A stretch of 64,000 nucleotides of DNA. Origin: an uncultured Muribaculaceae bacterium. GTDB taxonomy: Bacteria; Bacteroidota; Bacteroidia; Bacteroidales; Muribaculaceae. How positions within the stretch are numbered: position 1 is the first letter of the stretch; the number at the start of each line of letters is the position of its first letter. Positions 25,768 to 33,441 of the stretch are shown here, piece after piece. The stretch covers positions 186,001 through 250,000 of the forward strand of contig CAJGBY010000001.1 in NCBI GenBank assembly GCA_904501735.1, given 5' to 3'. The notes beneath the pieces were generated by a model. It had not been told where the DNA came from, did no database searches, and saw only the letters and a list, made by a program, of their open reading frames with translations. A program made the position numbers and the translations under genes.

Positions 25768-26343
25768 TTAGAAAGCCAATCCTTCTTGGCTGCGGTAGAT
25801 GAGCATGCCAGAGGCAACTTCGCGAGATTTTTCTAAGCTAATTGCATTGACAACGATTTCGAGAGCAAAAGGAATGGTGTTGCCAGGTCCGTTAGAAGTG
25901 ATTACATTGCCATCGACAATTACAGGCTTGTTGACAATACGGCCACAGTTCATTTCATTTTCAAAACCAGGGTAGCAAGTAGCTTCTTTGCCCTCAAGGA
26001 TGCCAAGAGGTGAAAGTACGACAGCAGGAGAAGCGCAAATGGCAGCAATGTTTCCACCTTGTGCGTGATGCTCCTTAAGTAGTGTAGTGAGTGACTCGCA
26101 AGCAGCAAGGTTAGATGCTCCAGGCATACCACCAGGAGTGATTAGCCAGTCATTCTTTGAATACTTGTTGTCGGAGAAAATGGTGTCCGCTTTAACTTCT
26201 ACACCATGAGCTCCAGTAACTTGTAGTGAAGAAGTGATAGATACAGTAGTGGTTGTGATGCCAGCTCTGCGTAGTATGTCAACTGTAGCTAATGCTTCAA
26301 TTTCTTCAAAACCATTAGCAAGGAATACAAATGCTTTTTTCAT
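25768..26343 (-). CDS. DJ-1/PfpI family protein
   Basis: A 191-aa class I glutamine amidotransferase-like protein of the DJ-1 branch. The conserved Glu is in ANGFEEIEA (about residue 15), the nucleophile-elbow Cys in AAICASP (about 103), and the LITPGGMPGA loop is present, as in DJ-1/YajL. Proposed activities in the family include deglycase, glyoxalase III and chaperone functions; none can be chosen here. Single gene divergent from apbE, sharing a 54-bp intergenic region. Confidence 0.88.
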   Translation of the reverse strand: MKKAFVFLANGFEEIEALATVDILRRAGITTTTVSITSSLQVTGAHGVEVKADTIFSDNKYSKNDWLITPGGMPGASNLAACESLTTLLKEHHAQGGNIAAICASPAVVLSPLGILEGKEATCYPGFENEMNCGRIVNKPVIVDGNVITSNGPGNTIPFALEIVVNAISLEKSREVASGMLIYRSQEGLAF

Positions 26344-26368
26344 AAGTGTATTATTTTAATGTTATCTA

Positions 26369-26400
26369 TTTGACAAATATACGGAAAAAATCTAACTTTG
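26369..26400 (+). promoter_or_regulatory. Promoter of apbE
   Basis: TTTG (26369-26372), a 20-bp spacer and TAACTTTG (26393-26400). The predicted transcript starts about 18 bases before the ATG at 26425 and supports that start over an upstream TTG that lies inside the -7 box. Confidence 0.78.
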
Positions 26401-26424
26401 TTGTCGTTAGTTAATTATTTATTT

Positions 26425-27477
26425 ATGGAAGTAATTAAAAACAAAAAATATGCGATAATTTCTCTTATAATATTCCTGCTGTGGGGAGTGTGGTATTATA
26501 ATAAATATTATGGTGGAGAAAGTTCAATACCATATCAAAAAAGTAGTGGAATGGTGTGGACTACCCAATATCATATAACATATCAAAGTGAGAAATTGTT
26601 TGACGACTCGATAAAAGCAGTGTTTGATGCGGTGAATAATTGCGCTTCGATGTTCAATAAGAATTCGCTTGTTGCGAAGATTAATAATAATGAATGTACC
26701 GAAGTAGATAGCATGTTTGTGGCATTATATAGATGCTCGGAAAAGGTGAATAAAGACACTGAAGGTGCATTTGACCCAACCGTGTCGCCACTGATGAAAT
26801 TGTGGGGATTTGTGGAGAAGACCGGAACGATGCCCAAGCGAAGTGAAGTGGATAGTATTCGTGCATTTGTGGGGTTGAATAAGACTACACTTACAGTAGA
26901 TAATGAAATACAAAAAGAAGATTCACGAACATCATTTGATTTTAGTGCTATTGCTAAAGGCTATGCTTGCGACGAGGTGGGTAGAATGCTTGAGCGAAAT
27001 GGCGTGAATAACTATCTTGTGGAAGTGGGCGGAGAAATAGTGCTTAACGGACAAAATCCGAATGGAAGTGAATGGAATGTGTCGGTGGATTCGCCTACTG
27101 AACGATATAATGAGATGCTCACTGATAATAGAAAGGCTAATGAGGGACTTGTGATTTTAAGAATGTCGAGTGGGGCAGTGGCAACATCGGGAAACTATCG
27201 AAATTTTAAGATGATAGATGGTAAGAAGGTGGTGCATACAATGAATCCACGAACTGGTTATCCCGAAGATAGCGATTTGCTTAGTGTAACGATAGTGGCA
27301 AAGAATTGTATGGTTGCAGATGCTTATGCTACAGCTTGCATGGTGATGGGATTGAATCGAAGTAAGGCCTTCCTTGAAGGAAATGATGAGTTGGGAGGAT
27401 TTTTGGTGTATGCTGCAGAAGGTGATTCGTTGATGGTGTGGGATAATGAACGATTTAGGTTAATGACAGATGAATAA
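26425..27477 (+). CDS. apbE: FAD:protein FMN transferase (ApbE)
   Basis: A 350-aa enzyme that attaches FMN covalently to Thr in flavoproteins such as NqrB/NqrC and RnfG. An N-terminal membrane helix (about 8-25) without a lipobox Cys suggests an uncleaved periplasmic anchor. Family motifs: FDPTVSPLMKLWGF, FDFSAIAKGYACDEVGRML, GGEIVLNG, and the catalytic HTMNPRTGYP near residue 272, followed by ADAYATACMVMG. I chose ATG 26425 because it follows the promoter at a sensible distance; a TTG at 26398 would be untranscribed. No Nqr/Rnf genes lie nearby. Confidence 0.92.
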   Translation: MEVIKNKKYAIISLIIFLLWGVWYYNKYYGGESSIPYQKSSGMVWTTQYHITYQSEKLFDDSIKAVFDAVNNCASMFNKNSLVAKINNNECTEVDSMFVALYRCSEKVNKDTEGAFDPTVSPLMKLWGFVEKTGTMPKRSEVDSIRAFVGLNKTTLTVDNEIQKEDSRTSFDFSAIAKGYACDEVGRMLERNGVNNYLVEVGGEIVLNGQNPNGSEWNVSVDSPTERYNEMLTDNRKANEGLVILRMSSGAVATSGNYRNFKMIDGKKVVHTMNPRTGYPEDSDLLSVTIVAKNCMVADAYATACMVMGLNRSKAFLEGNDELGGFLVYAAEGDSLMVWDNERFRLMTDE

Positions 27478-27480
27478 TAA

Positions 27481-27516
27481 AAAAAGGCTGTAAACCGATT
27501 GAGGTTTGCAGCCTTT
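27481..27516. terminator. Bidirectional terminator between apbE and rng
   Basis: AAAAAGGCTGTAAACC (27481-27496) pairs with GGTTTGCAGCCTTTTT (27503-27518 region) with one G-T pair; A-run and T-run on either side allow termination in both directions for these convergent genes. Confidence 0.92.
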
Positions 27517-27551
27517 TTGATAATGTAAAGAAGAAAAACTGTGTTATCGTT

Positions 27552-29174
27552 CTAATCTTCGTCGTTTTGCGCCTTAGAACGTGATTCTTTTTTTGAGTTT
27601 GAGCTGTTAGAGTCTTTTTCTTCCTTGAGGTCAATCTCTTTTCCATCGCTATCGATTACGCGATATTGGAGATGCGCCAATGACTGGTCGGGCAGAATCT
27701 TGAATTTGAAGCCGTATTCAAATCTCCATTTAAGGTATTCTGAGATGATACCTTTTTTGAGAAACGCATCTACGAACGGATGTACATACATCGCGAATTT
27801 CTTTGCCTTAAGCGAATGTACGAGATAGTCGATTTTGTCTTTTAGCACATCGGTGAAAAGTAACGATGGTTGGACTTCTCCTTTACCCCCGCATGATGGA
27901 CAAGACTCGAAAGTTTCGATGTCGAGCGCAGGTCGCACTCTTTGTCGGGTGATTTGCATGAGTCCAAACTTGCTCAGTGGCAAGATGTTGTGTCGAGCGC
28001 GATCGCTTTGCATGACCTCTTTCATGTGGTCGTAGAGTGCTTGTCGGTGCTCGGCTTGTGCCATGTCAATAAAATCGATAACAATGATGCCGCCCATATC
28101 TCTTAGGCGAAGCTGTCGTGCTATCTCATCGGCAGCGCGCAAATTTACATCAAGCGCGTTGCTTTCTTGGTTTGACGAGCTTTTGGAACGGTTTCCTGAG
28201 TTTACATCGATAACATGTAATGCTTCGGTGCTTTCGATAATGATGTAGGCACCCGATTTGAATGAAACTGTTCGTCCAAAAGAAGTCTTAATCTGCTTAG
28301 TGATGCAGAAGTGATCGAAGATAGGTGTTTCTTTAGTGTAAAGTTTCACGACATCTTTCTTGTCGGGAGCAATGAGGTTCACATAGTTGTGAATTTGTTG
28401 ATACACCTCTTCGTCGTTCACATAGATGTTCTCAAATGAGGGGCTGAAAATGTCGCGAATGACATTAACTGCGCGGCTTTCTTCTTCGTAGAGTAGTGAA
28501 GGTGCTGTAGCTTTCTGAGCTTTAGCGATACTGTCTTCCCAGCATTTAACGAGTGTCTTGAGTTCAGTGTTTAACTCAGCGACACGCTTACCTTCGGCCG
28601 AAGTGCGGATGATTACTCCAAAGTTTTTAGGGCGAATGCTCTCAATAAGTTGTCTCAATCGAGATCGCTCTTCGGAAGAGCGAATTTTTTGCGAAACTGA
28701 AATCTTGTCGCTGAACGGAATGAGTACGAGTAGTCGTCCAGTGAATGAAATTTCAGTAGTGAGACGCGGACCTTTTGAAGAAATAGGTTCCTTAGCAATT
28801 TGTACAATCAACTCTTGACCACAGGTGAGCAAGTCGGTGATTGAACCGTGCTTGTCGATGTCGTTTTGCAGTTTGAGTTTGCTGATGTTAGGAACATTTC
28901 GTTTGTCTTCAAGAGAGTTTTTTACGCATTGTGAATAGGATAGGAAGTGTGCACCTAAGTCGAGGTAATGCAAGAAAGCATCCTTTTCGTATCCAACATT
29001 CACAAATGCTGCGTTGAGTCCCGGCATTAACTTTTTCACTTTAGCGAGGTAAAGGTTGCCCACTGCATAGGTTGCATCACGAGTTTCTTTTTGTAACGAC
29101 ACAAGTCGAGTGTCCTCGAGCAGAGCCGTTAGAATCTCGTTGGGCTGTACGTTAACTACGAGTTCGCTTCTCAT
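27552..29174 (-). CDS. rng: Ribonuclease G/E family endoribonuclease
   Basis: A 540-aa endonuclease of rRNA maturation and mRNA turnover. An N-terminal S1-like domain (about 30-130) with the long Bacteroidota insertion, then the RNase H-like and DNase-like parts: EALHVIDVNSGN and GGIIVIDFIDM carry the Mg-binding Asp residues, and CPSCGGKG (about residue 424) is the Zn-link that joins subunits. It lacks the long E. coli-type scaffold tail but ends in a Ser/Lys/Glu-rich tail of about 35 residues. It is downstream of HU and the 29-aa basic protein, after a strongly structured intercistronic region that might regulate it. Confidence 0.94.
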   Translation of the reverse strand: MRSELVVNVQPNEILTALLEDTRLVSLQKETRDATYAVGNLYLAKVKKLMPGLNAAFVNVGYEKDAFLHYLDLGAHFLSYSQCVKNSLEDKRNVPNISKLKLQNDIDKHGSITDLLTCGQELIVQIAKEPISSKGPRLTTEISFTGRLLVLIPFSDKISVSQKIRSSEERSRLRQLIESIRPKNFGVIIRTSAEGKRVAELNTELKTLVKCWEDSIAKAQKATAPSLLYEEESRAVNVIRDIFSPSFENIYVNDEEVYQQIHNYVNLIAPDKKDVVKLYTKETPIFDHFCITKQIKTSFGRTVSFKSGAYIIIESTEALHVIDVNSGNRSKSSSNQESNALDVNLRAADEIARQLRLRDMGGIIVIDFIDMAQAEHRQALYDHMKEVMQSDRARHNILPLSKFGLMQITRQRVRPALDIETFESCPSCGGKGEVQPSLLFTDVLKDKIDYLVHSLKAKKFAMYVHPFVDAFLKKGIISEYLKWRFEYGFKFKILPDQSLAHLQYRVIDSDGKEIDLKEEKDSNSSNSKKESRSKAQNDED

Positions 29175-29222
29175 TTTAGAAGTAAATAAATTAAAAATGT
29201 AATGCCCTTGAGGGGTCTTTAA

Positions 29223-29312
29223 ATAGCCATACTCTTATGGCTATCATAAAAGCACAAAGAACAAACATAATGATGTGAAGACGATATGTTAAGCACACAT
29301 TAGGTTTGTTCT
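29223..29312 (-). other. Structured RNA region between the small basic protein gene and rng
   Basis: Two hairpins can be read. A long imperfect stem pairs 29258-29277 with 29294-29312 (AGAACAAAC with GTTTGTTCT at the base, then TAATG.TGTG with CACA.CATTA). A second perfect 9-bp stem, ATAGCCATA/TATGGCTAT, with a 4-base loop sits at 29223-29244. Neither is followed on the minus strand by a long U-run, so processing or leader control of rng is as likely as termination. Just beyond lies a small CCC-TTGA-GGG hairpin (about 29203-29215). Confidence 0.55.
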
Positions 29313-29349
29313 TGATATGACTTTAATTTAGAAAGTAATGAGAAGAAAA

Positions 29350-29439
29350 TTATTTCTTCTTATGTCTGTTCTTTCTAAGTCTCTTTTTGCGCTTGTGCGT
29401 AGCCATCTTGTGTCTCTTATGTTTCTTTCCGTTTGGCAT
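29350..29439 (-). CDS. 29-aa AURKAIP1/COX24-domain basic protein
   Basis: Reading the minus strand from ATG 29439 gives 29 residues to TAA, over half Lys, Arg or His (MPNGKKHKRHKM, then ATHKRKKRLRKNRH). The composition and KRKKRLRKNRHKKK ending match the Bacteroidota proteins annotated as AURKAIP1/COX24 domain proteins, related to the C-terminus of mitochondrial ribosomal protein mS38. A ribosome-associated role is inferred from that relationship. It lies between HU and RNase G on the same strand, 46 bp after HU, an arrangement common in the order. Confidence 0.8.
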   Translation of the reverse strand: MPNGKKHKRHKMATHKRKKRLRKNRHKKK

Positions 29440-29485
29440 AATTAACTAAGTTTAAAAAGATTAATAAATATATTTAGTTTGTTTC

Positions 29486-29770
29486 TTATTTTTCGTTTTG
29501 CTTTACTTGTTCCATGAACACCTTAGCTGGCTTGAACGCAGGGATGTTGTGTTCAGGGATGATGATAGTAGTGCCCTTAGAAATGTTGCGAGCTGTCTTT
29601 TGTGAACGAGTCTTCACAATGAAGCTACCGAAACCTCTCAAGAAAACATCTTCGTTGTTAGCAAGAGAGTCCTTAACAATTTCCATAAACTTTTCTACTG
29701 TAGTAAGGACAGAAGACTTGTCGATGCCAGTAGACTTTGAAATTTCGTTTACGATATCTGCTTTAGTCAT
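29486..29770 (-). CDS. HU-family DNA-binding protein
   Basis: A 94-aa histone-like dimeric protein. MTKADIVNEISKSTGI forms the N-terminal helices, FLRGFGSFIVKTR is the hallmark saddle motif, and the flexible DNA-binding arm runs through ARNISKGTTIIIPEHNIPAFKP. Functions in nucleoid compaction and DNA bending. The arm has NISKGTT in place of the common NPRTGE, as in the Bacteroidales branch seen next to RNase G. Heads the HU-small protein-rng cluster. The upstream 215 bp (29771-29985) are very AT-rich with no clear promoter box. Confidence 0.95.
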   Translation of the reverse strand: MTKADIVNEISKSTGIDKSSVLTTVEKFMEIVKDSLANNEDVFLRGFGSFIVKTRSQKTARNISKGTTIIIPEHNIPAFKPAKVFMEQVKQNEK

Positions 29771-29974
29771 TTTAGTTTAAAACTTTAATGTTATTTTTTA
29801 ATATATATGTATTTTAGAATTGTTTTTGTGTTAAAAACACATTTAAAATTTGCTTAAAAACAAGTAATTGTTGATTTTTTGCAAATAGTTGTGCAAATAT
29901 CGGAATAATTTTTGAAATATGAACGCATTAGCTCAATTTTTTTGATGTGAAAGTGCGTTTTTTGTCGAAAAGTG

Positions 29975-30019
29975 GTGAAAAAACAAAAATACCGCGTAGA
30001 AAAAATAACTAAGCGGTAG
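29975..30019 (-). terminator. Terminator after the DoxX gene
   Basis: On the minus strand TACCGC.TAG (30013-30018 side) pairs with CTA.GCGGTA (29990-29995 side), followed by TTTTTGTTTTTT. Confidence 0.7.
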
Positions 30020-30053
30020 ATTTTGCCCTATTTTAGGTAAAAATGCGATATAT

Positions 30054-30509
30054 TTATAAGTGAGATAGCATGTAGTGGTTTTGCTTGTATTGAGAGAGAA
30101 TAATATGGTCGAAAGAAAATCGTCCAGGTCCTACTATATAAAGAATGGCAAACATGATGAGGTAGATGAAAGCTAATTCGCCACCTTGATCGATGCTCCC
30201 ATCGTGAAAGACGAAAAATGCGATAGCCATAGTGAAAATCATGGGTAGTAAAACGAGTCGGTAGAGAAATCCAAAAATGAAAAATATTGAGCAGAACAGT
30301 TCGGCAAAAATTGCTAAAAGGAGTGAGAATTGAGGACCGATATTGAAAGGGTCGGGGAATGTTGAAGCAAGAGTGCTGAAGTTGGCCCATTTGATAACGC
30401 CATGCCACATGAACATAATACCGAAAAGCAGTCTTAAGGAAAGAAGAAATGCAGAGCGGCCATTGCTTGATAAATTAGTGGGGAATAAAAAGTGATAGAT
30501 GTATTTCAT
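30054..30509 (-). CDS. DoxX-family membrane protein
   Basis: A 151-aa protein with four hydrophobic helices (about 21-40, 63-84, 88-108, 118-137). RLLFGIMFMWHGVIKW at the start and the acidic/Phe-rich FRD-like middle are typical of the DoxX family, membrane proteins of uncertain role, in some cases linked to terminal oxidases or redox stress. Single gene with its own terminator; divergent from the YjjG-like HAD gene with 134 bp between. Confidence 0.82.
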   Translation of the reverse strand: MKYIYHFLFPTNLSSNGRSAFLLSLRLLFGIMFMWHGVIKWANFSTLASTFPDPFNIGPQFSLLLAIFAELFCSIFFIFGFLYRLVLLPMIFTMAIAFFVFHDGSIDQGGELAFIYLIMFAILYIVGPGRFSFDHIILSQYKQNHYMLSHL

Positions 30510-30592
30510 AGCTTAAAAAGTTGAATCCGAAAATATAACAATTGATGATTGTAAAAGTTGGGTAAAAAATGGTGTGAGTGGAGGCTTTTTGA

Positions 30593-30625
30593 TTTGAGGT
30601 TGTTGAAAGTTTTGCTTACATTTGC
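30593..30625 (+). promoter_or_regulatory. Promoter of the YjjG-like HAD gene
   Basis: TTTG (30593-30596), a 21-bp spacer and TACATTTG (30618-30625); the gene starts 18 bp later. Confidence 0.72.
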
Positions 30626-30643
30626 GTAATAAATGAGAATTAT

Positions 30644-31354
30644 ATGAATTGGGATAATATAAAGACAGTATTTGTAGACCTTGACGATACAATATGGTGG
30701 TTTAGCGAAAATAGTAAGGTAGCACTTCGATATGTGTATGATAAATTTGAGTTGTCGAAGTATGAACCTGAATATGAGCGATTTCGCGATATCTACGCAG
30801 CGAAAAATCTTGAATTGTGGGATTTGTATCATTATGGTAAAATAGAGAAAGATTATCTGGTTACAGAGCGTTATCGTTATACATTGGAAAAGATAGGCGC
30901 GCAAGGTAATCTTGAGGAACTGGCAAAGGCTGTCGATGATGAATATCTGTATTATCTGTCATCGCTTGATAAATTGATGCCCGGAGCGCTCGAATTGCTT
31001 GAGTATCTTGTGAAAAAATATGATGTGAATATCTTGAGTAATGGTTTTCAAGAAGTGCAACTTCGAAAATTGAGAAGCTCAAAAATTGAAGGTTATATAC
31101 ACCATTTGGTGCTGAGTGATGACTGCGGGATAACAAAGCCATTGCGAGGAATATTTGACTATGCACTTGAGCGAACAGGCGCTGAGCCAGAATCTACCGT
31201 AATGATAGGCGATAATTATGATGCCGATGTGGAAGGTGCGAAAAATGCCGGTTGGCGCACTATTCTCTTTAATTTAAAGAGCTTTGACAGAACAAAAGTG
31301 CCAGCGGCCGATGCCGTGGTGGATAAATTAGAAGAAATTATAGAAATTTTGTAG
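30644..31354 (+). CDS. HAD hydrolase, YjjG-type noncanonical pyrimidine nucleotidase
   Basis: A 236-aa HAD phosphatase. Motif I VFVDLDDTIWWF (Asp nucleophile), an alpha-helical cap rich in Tyr (about 20-95), motif II ILSNGFQEVQ, Lys in GITKPLRGIFDYAL and motif IV GDNYDADVEGAKNAG. The spacing and the SNGFxxxQ motif match YjjG, which dephosphorylates modified pyrimidine nucleotides and keeps the pool clean. Convergent with yigZ, 16 bp apart without an obvious terminator. Confidence 0.85.
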   Translation: MNWDNIKTVFVDLDDTIWWFSENSKVALRYVYDKFELSKYEPEYERFRDIYAAKNLELWDLYHYGKIEKDYLVTERYRYTLEKIGAQGNLEELAKAVDDEYLYYLSSLDKLMPGALELLEYLVKKYDVNILSNGFQEVQLRKLRSSKIEGYIHHLVLSDDCGITKPLRGIFDYALERTGAEPESTVMIGDNYDADVEGAKNAGWRTILFNLKSFDRTKVPAADAVVDKLEEIIEIL

Positions 31355-31370
31355 GGAAGAAAAGTGTGTG

Positions 31371-31967
31371 TTATTGTTCGATATTAACGCCATCGATGTC
31401 GACAAGTCGGTTGCGGAATGGAGGCACATCGTCGGCATTGGTTTCGATAGTCATATAGCAGTCGTTGTCGAAGATTTGGCTTATGATGTTGACGCCAGTG
31501 TCTTTGACCAATTTCATTACGCTATTCATTGAAAGATAGGGGAATGTGAAAGATAGTTGCGCTTGCTCGTGGCATTCGATGATTTCGCCATTTTCGATGG
31601 CGTCGGCAGCTGCAGCCTTGTAGGCAACGATAAGTCCAGAAGTACCTAATTTGATACCTCCAAAATAGCGAATAACAACGATTAGAATGTTGGTGAGTTC
31701 GTAGGAATTGATTTGTCCTAAGATAGGCTTTCCTGCAGTGCCTGATGGTTCGCCATTGTCGTTGCTGTAAAATTCGGAACGATCGGTTCCAATCATATAA
31801 GCCCAACATACATGGCGTGCGTCGTAATATTTCTTTTGGTACGACTTTACGATTTCTTTAGCTTCGTCCGATGAGTTTACAGGAATAGCAAAAGAGATAA
31901 ATTTGCTCATTTTCTCTTTGTATAATCCTTCGGAAGTGTCTTTTATTGTTTTAAAGAAATCGGCCAT
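31371..31967 (-). CDS. YigZ/IMPACT (UPF0029) family protein
   Basis: A 198-aa protein with the UPF0029 N-terminal domain: SKFISFAIPV, then the signature RYFGGIKLGTSGLIVAYK near residue 100, and the C-terminal DUF1949 ferredoxin-like domain. SDNGEPSGTAGKPIL is the other family motif. Homologous to the N-terminal half of the eukaryotic translation regulator IMPACT; the bacterial function is unclear. Its -7 box lies about 65 bp upstream, leaving a 5' leader that can form a hairpin. Confidence 0.88.
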   Translation of the reverse strand: MADFFKTIKDTSEGLYKEKMSKFISFAIPVNSSDEAKEIVKSYQKKYYDARHVCWAYMIGTDRSEFYSNDNGEPSGTAGKPILGQINSYELTNILIVVIRYFGGIKLGTSGLIVAYKAAAADAIENGEIIECHEQAQLSFTFPYLSMNSVMKLVKDTGVNIISQIFDNDCYMTIETNADDVPPFRNRLVDIDGVNIEQ

Positions 31968-31986
31968 TTTAATTCACTTTAATATA

Positions 31987-32022
31987 AGACGAAAGATGTG
32001 TGTGTTACATGTCTTTCGGTCT
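31987..32022 (-). other. Hairpin in the 5' leader of yigZ
   Basis: Minus-strand AGACCGAAAGACATG pairs with the facing ATCTTTCGTCT (arms 32008-32022 and 31987-32000), one bulge. It lies between the predicted start of transcription and the yigZ ATG. There is no U-run, so it is more likely a stabilising or regulatory leader element than a terminator. Confidence 0.5.
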
Positions 32023-32031
32023 AAATTTATG

Positions 32032-32039
32032 CAAAGATA
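32032..32039 (-). promoter_or_regulatory. -7 box of yigZ
   Basis: Minus-strand TATCTTTG matches TAnnTTTG; no matching -33 element was found at 19-21 bp. Confidence 0.5.
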
Positions 32040-32171
32040 ATCAAAAATAAATAATAAGAAAAATAGATTGTAGTAGCGCTCGGTGGAGAAATAATGAAGA
32101 GTGAGAGTCGAAATATTGTATTTTTAAAACTTTTTATAGGCCGATTGTGTGTATTGCACGAAAAAAAGGTG

Positions 32172-32179
32172 TAAATTTG
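32172..32179 (+). promoter_or_regulatory. -7 box of the DUF4494-yggS transcript
   Basis: TAAATTTG matches the consensus and lies 53 bp upstream of the DUF4494 ATG; the -33 element is not clear. Confidence 0.5.
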
Positions 32180-32232
32180 CATGATAAGATAATTTATAAA
32201 ATTAACACATACTTAAATTAAATAAAAAGGAT

Positions 32233-32694
32233 ATGGCAAGTTGGTTTGAATGTAAAGTAAGCCATCATAAGATTTTGGAAAATGGATTGCAAAAGAAGGT
32301 AACCGATCCATTTATTGTAGATGCATTGACATTTACTGAAGCAGAAGCTCGAATCATTGAAGAAGTGGCACCATATGTGACTGGAACATTTGATGTGACA
32401 GCAGTGAAGAAAGTGAAAATTGCTGAAGTGTTCTATGATGAAACAGGCGACAAGTGGTTCTATGTAAAATATAACATGATTACGGTAGATGAGAAGACTG
32501 CAGTAGAAAAGAAGCAATCAATTCTTACACTTGTGCAAGCATCAGAATTCCAAAAAGCTATCGATAACTTTATGGAAAATATGAAGTCTACGATGGCTGA
32601 TTTCGAAATAGCTTCGGTGGTTGAAACCAATATCCTTGATGTGTATCCAATGGATTACTCAAAGGGTGCTAATAAAGAAGAAAACGCCGAATAA
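32233..32694 (+). CDS. DUF4494 protein
   Basis: A 153-aa cytoplasmic protein with no signal or membrane helix. It begins WFECKVSHHKILENG, contains a DALTFTEAEARIIEE segment and an alpha/beta pattern typical of DUF4494, a family largely confined to Bacteroidota with unknown function. yggS follows 15 bp later, so the two are probably co-transcribed; this is the only functional hint. Confidence 0.8.
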   Translation: MASWFECKVSHHKILENGLQKKVTDPFIVDALTFTEAEARIIEEVAPYVTGTFDVTAVKKVKIAEVFYDETGDKWFYVKYNMITVDEKTAVEKKQSILTLVQASEFQKAIDNFMENMKSTMADFEIASVVETNILDVYPMDYSKGANKEENAE

Positions 32695-32709
32695 GCAATC
32701 GAAGACGAT

Positions 32710-33381
32710 ATGCCAAATATAGGTGATAAAATAAAAGCTATAGTTGAAACATTGCCGCAAGAAGTAAAGCTTGTGGCAGTGTCGAAATTTCATCCAGTAG
32801 AGTCATTGCTCGAAGCATATAGCGTAGGTCAACGAATATTTGGTGAAAGTAGGGTGCAAGAGCTTGCACAAAAATATCCTGTAATGCCCAGCGATGTTGA
32901 ATGGCACTTTATAGGACACTTGCAGACAAATAAGGTGCGCCAACTTGTTCCATTTGTGAATCTGATACATAGCGTGGATTCGGTGAAGCTACTTGCTTGT
33001 ATAAATAATGAAGCAAAGCGAGTGGATAAGGTGGTGAATGTGTTGCTGCAACTGCATGTGGCACAGGAAGAGACTAAGTTTGGCTTTACTTGCGACGATT
33101 GCTTGGCAATGGTGGCCGACGGAGTGCTTGACGAACTGCAGAATGTGCGCGTGTGTGGCGTGATGGGTATGGCAACTAATACTGATGATGACGATGCTGT
33201 GCGTGCCGAATTTAAGGCAATAAAGGCAGTATTTGATGCATTGAAGTCGGGCTATTTCGCTGATAAACCATATTTCAAAGAAGTGAGTATGGGAATGAGC
33301 GACGATTATCAAGTGGCAATCGAAGAAGGCAGCACACTTGTGCGAATAGGTTCGTCAATATTTGGTGCAAGAGCTTATTGA
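32710..33381 (+). CDS. yggS: YggS-family pyridoxal phosphate-binding protein
   Basis: A 223-aa PLP homeostasis protein (PLPBP). It has a single TIM-barrel domain: LVAVSKFHPVE carries the PLP-binding Lys, FGESRVQEL and WHFIGHLQTNKVR are signature motifs, and SMGMSDDYQVAIEEGSTLVRIGSSIFG closes the PLP phosphate site. It has no known catalytic activity but affects vitamin B6 and amino acid pools. Follows DUF4494 by 15 bp. Confidence 0.93.
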   Translation: MPNIGDKIKAIVETLPQEVKLVAVSKFHPVESLLEAYSVGQRIFGESRVQELAQKYPVMPSDVEWHFIGHLQTNKVRQLVPFVNLIHSVDSVKLLACINNEAKRVDKVVNVLLQLHVAQEETKFGFTCDDCLAMVADGVLDELQNVRVCGVMGMATNTDDDDAVRAEFKAIKAVFDALKSGYFADKPYFKEVSMGMSDDYQVAIEEGSTLVRIGSSIFGARAY

Positions 33382-33441
33382 TGAGATAAAATCACTCATT
33401 AAGATAGACTAAAAGAAACATAAACTATAAAATTAATAGAA

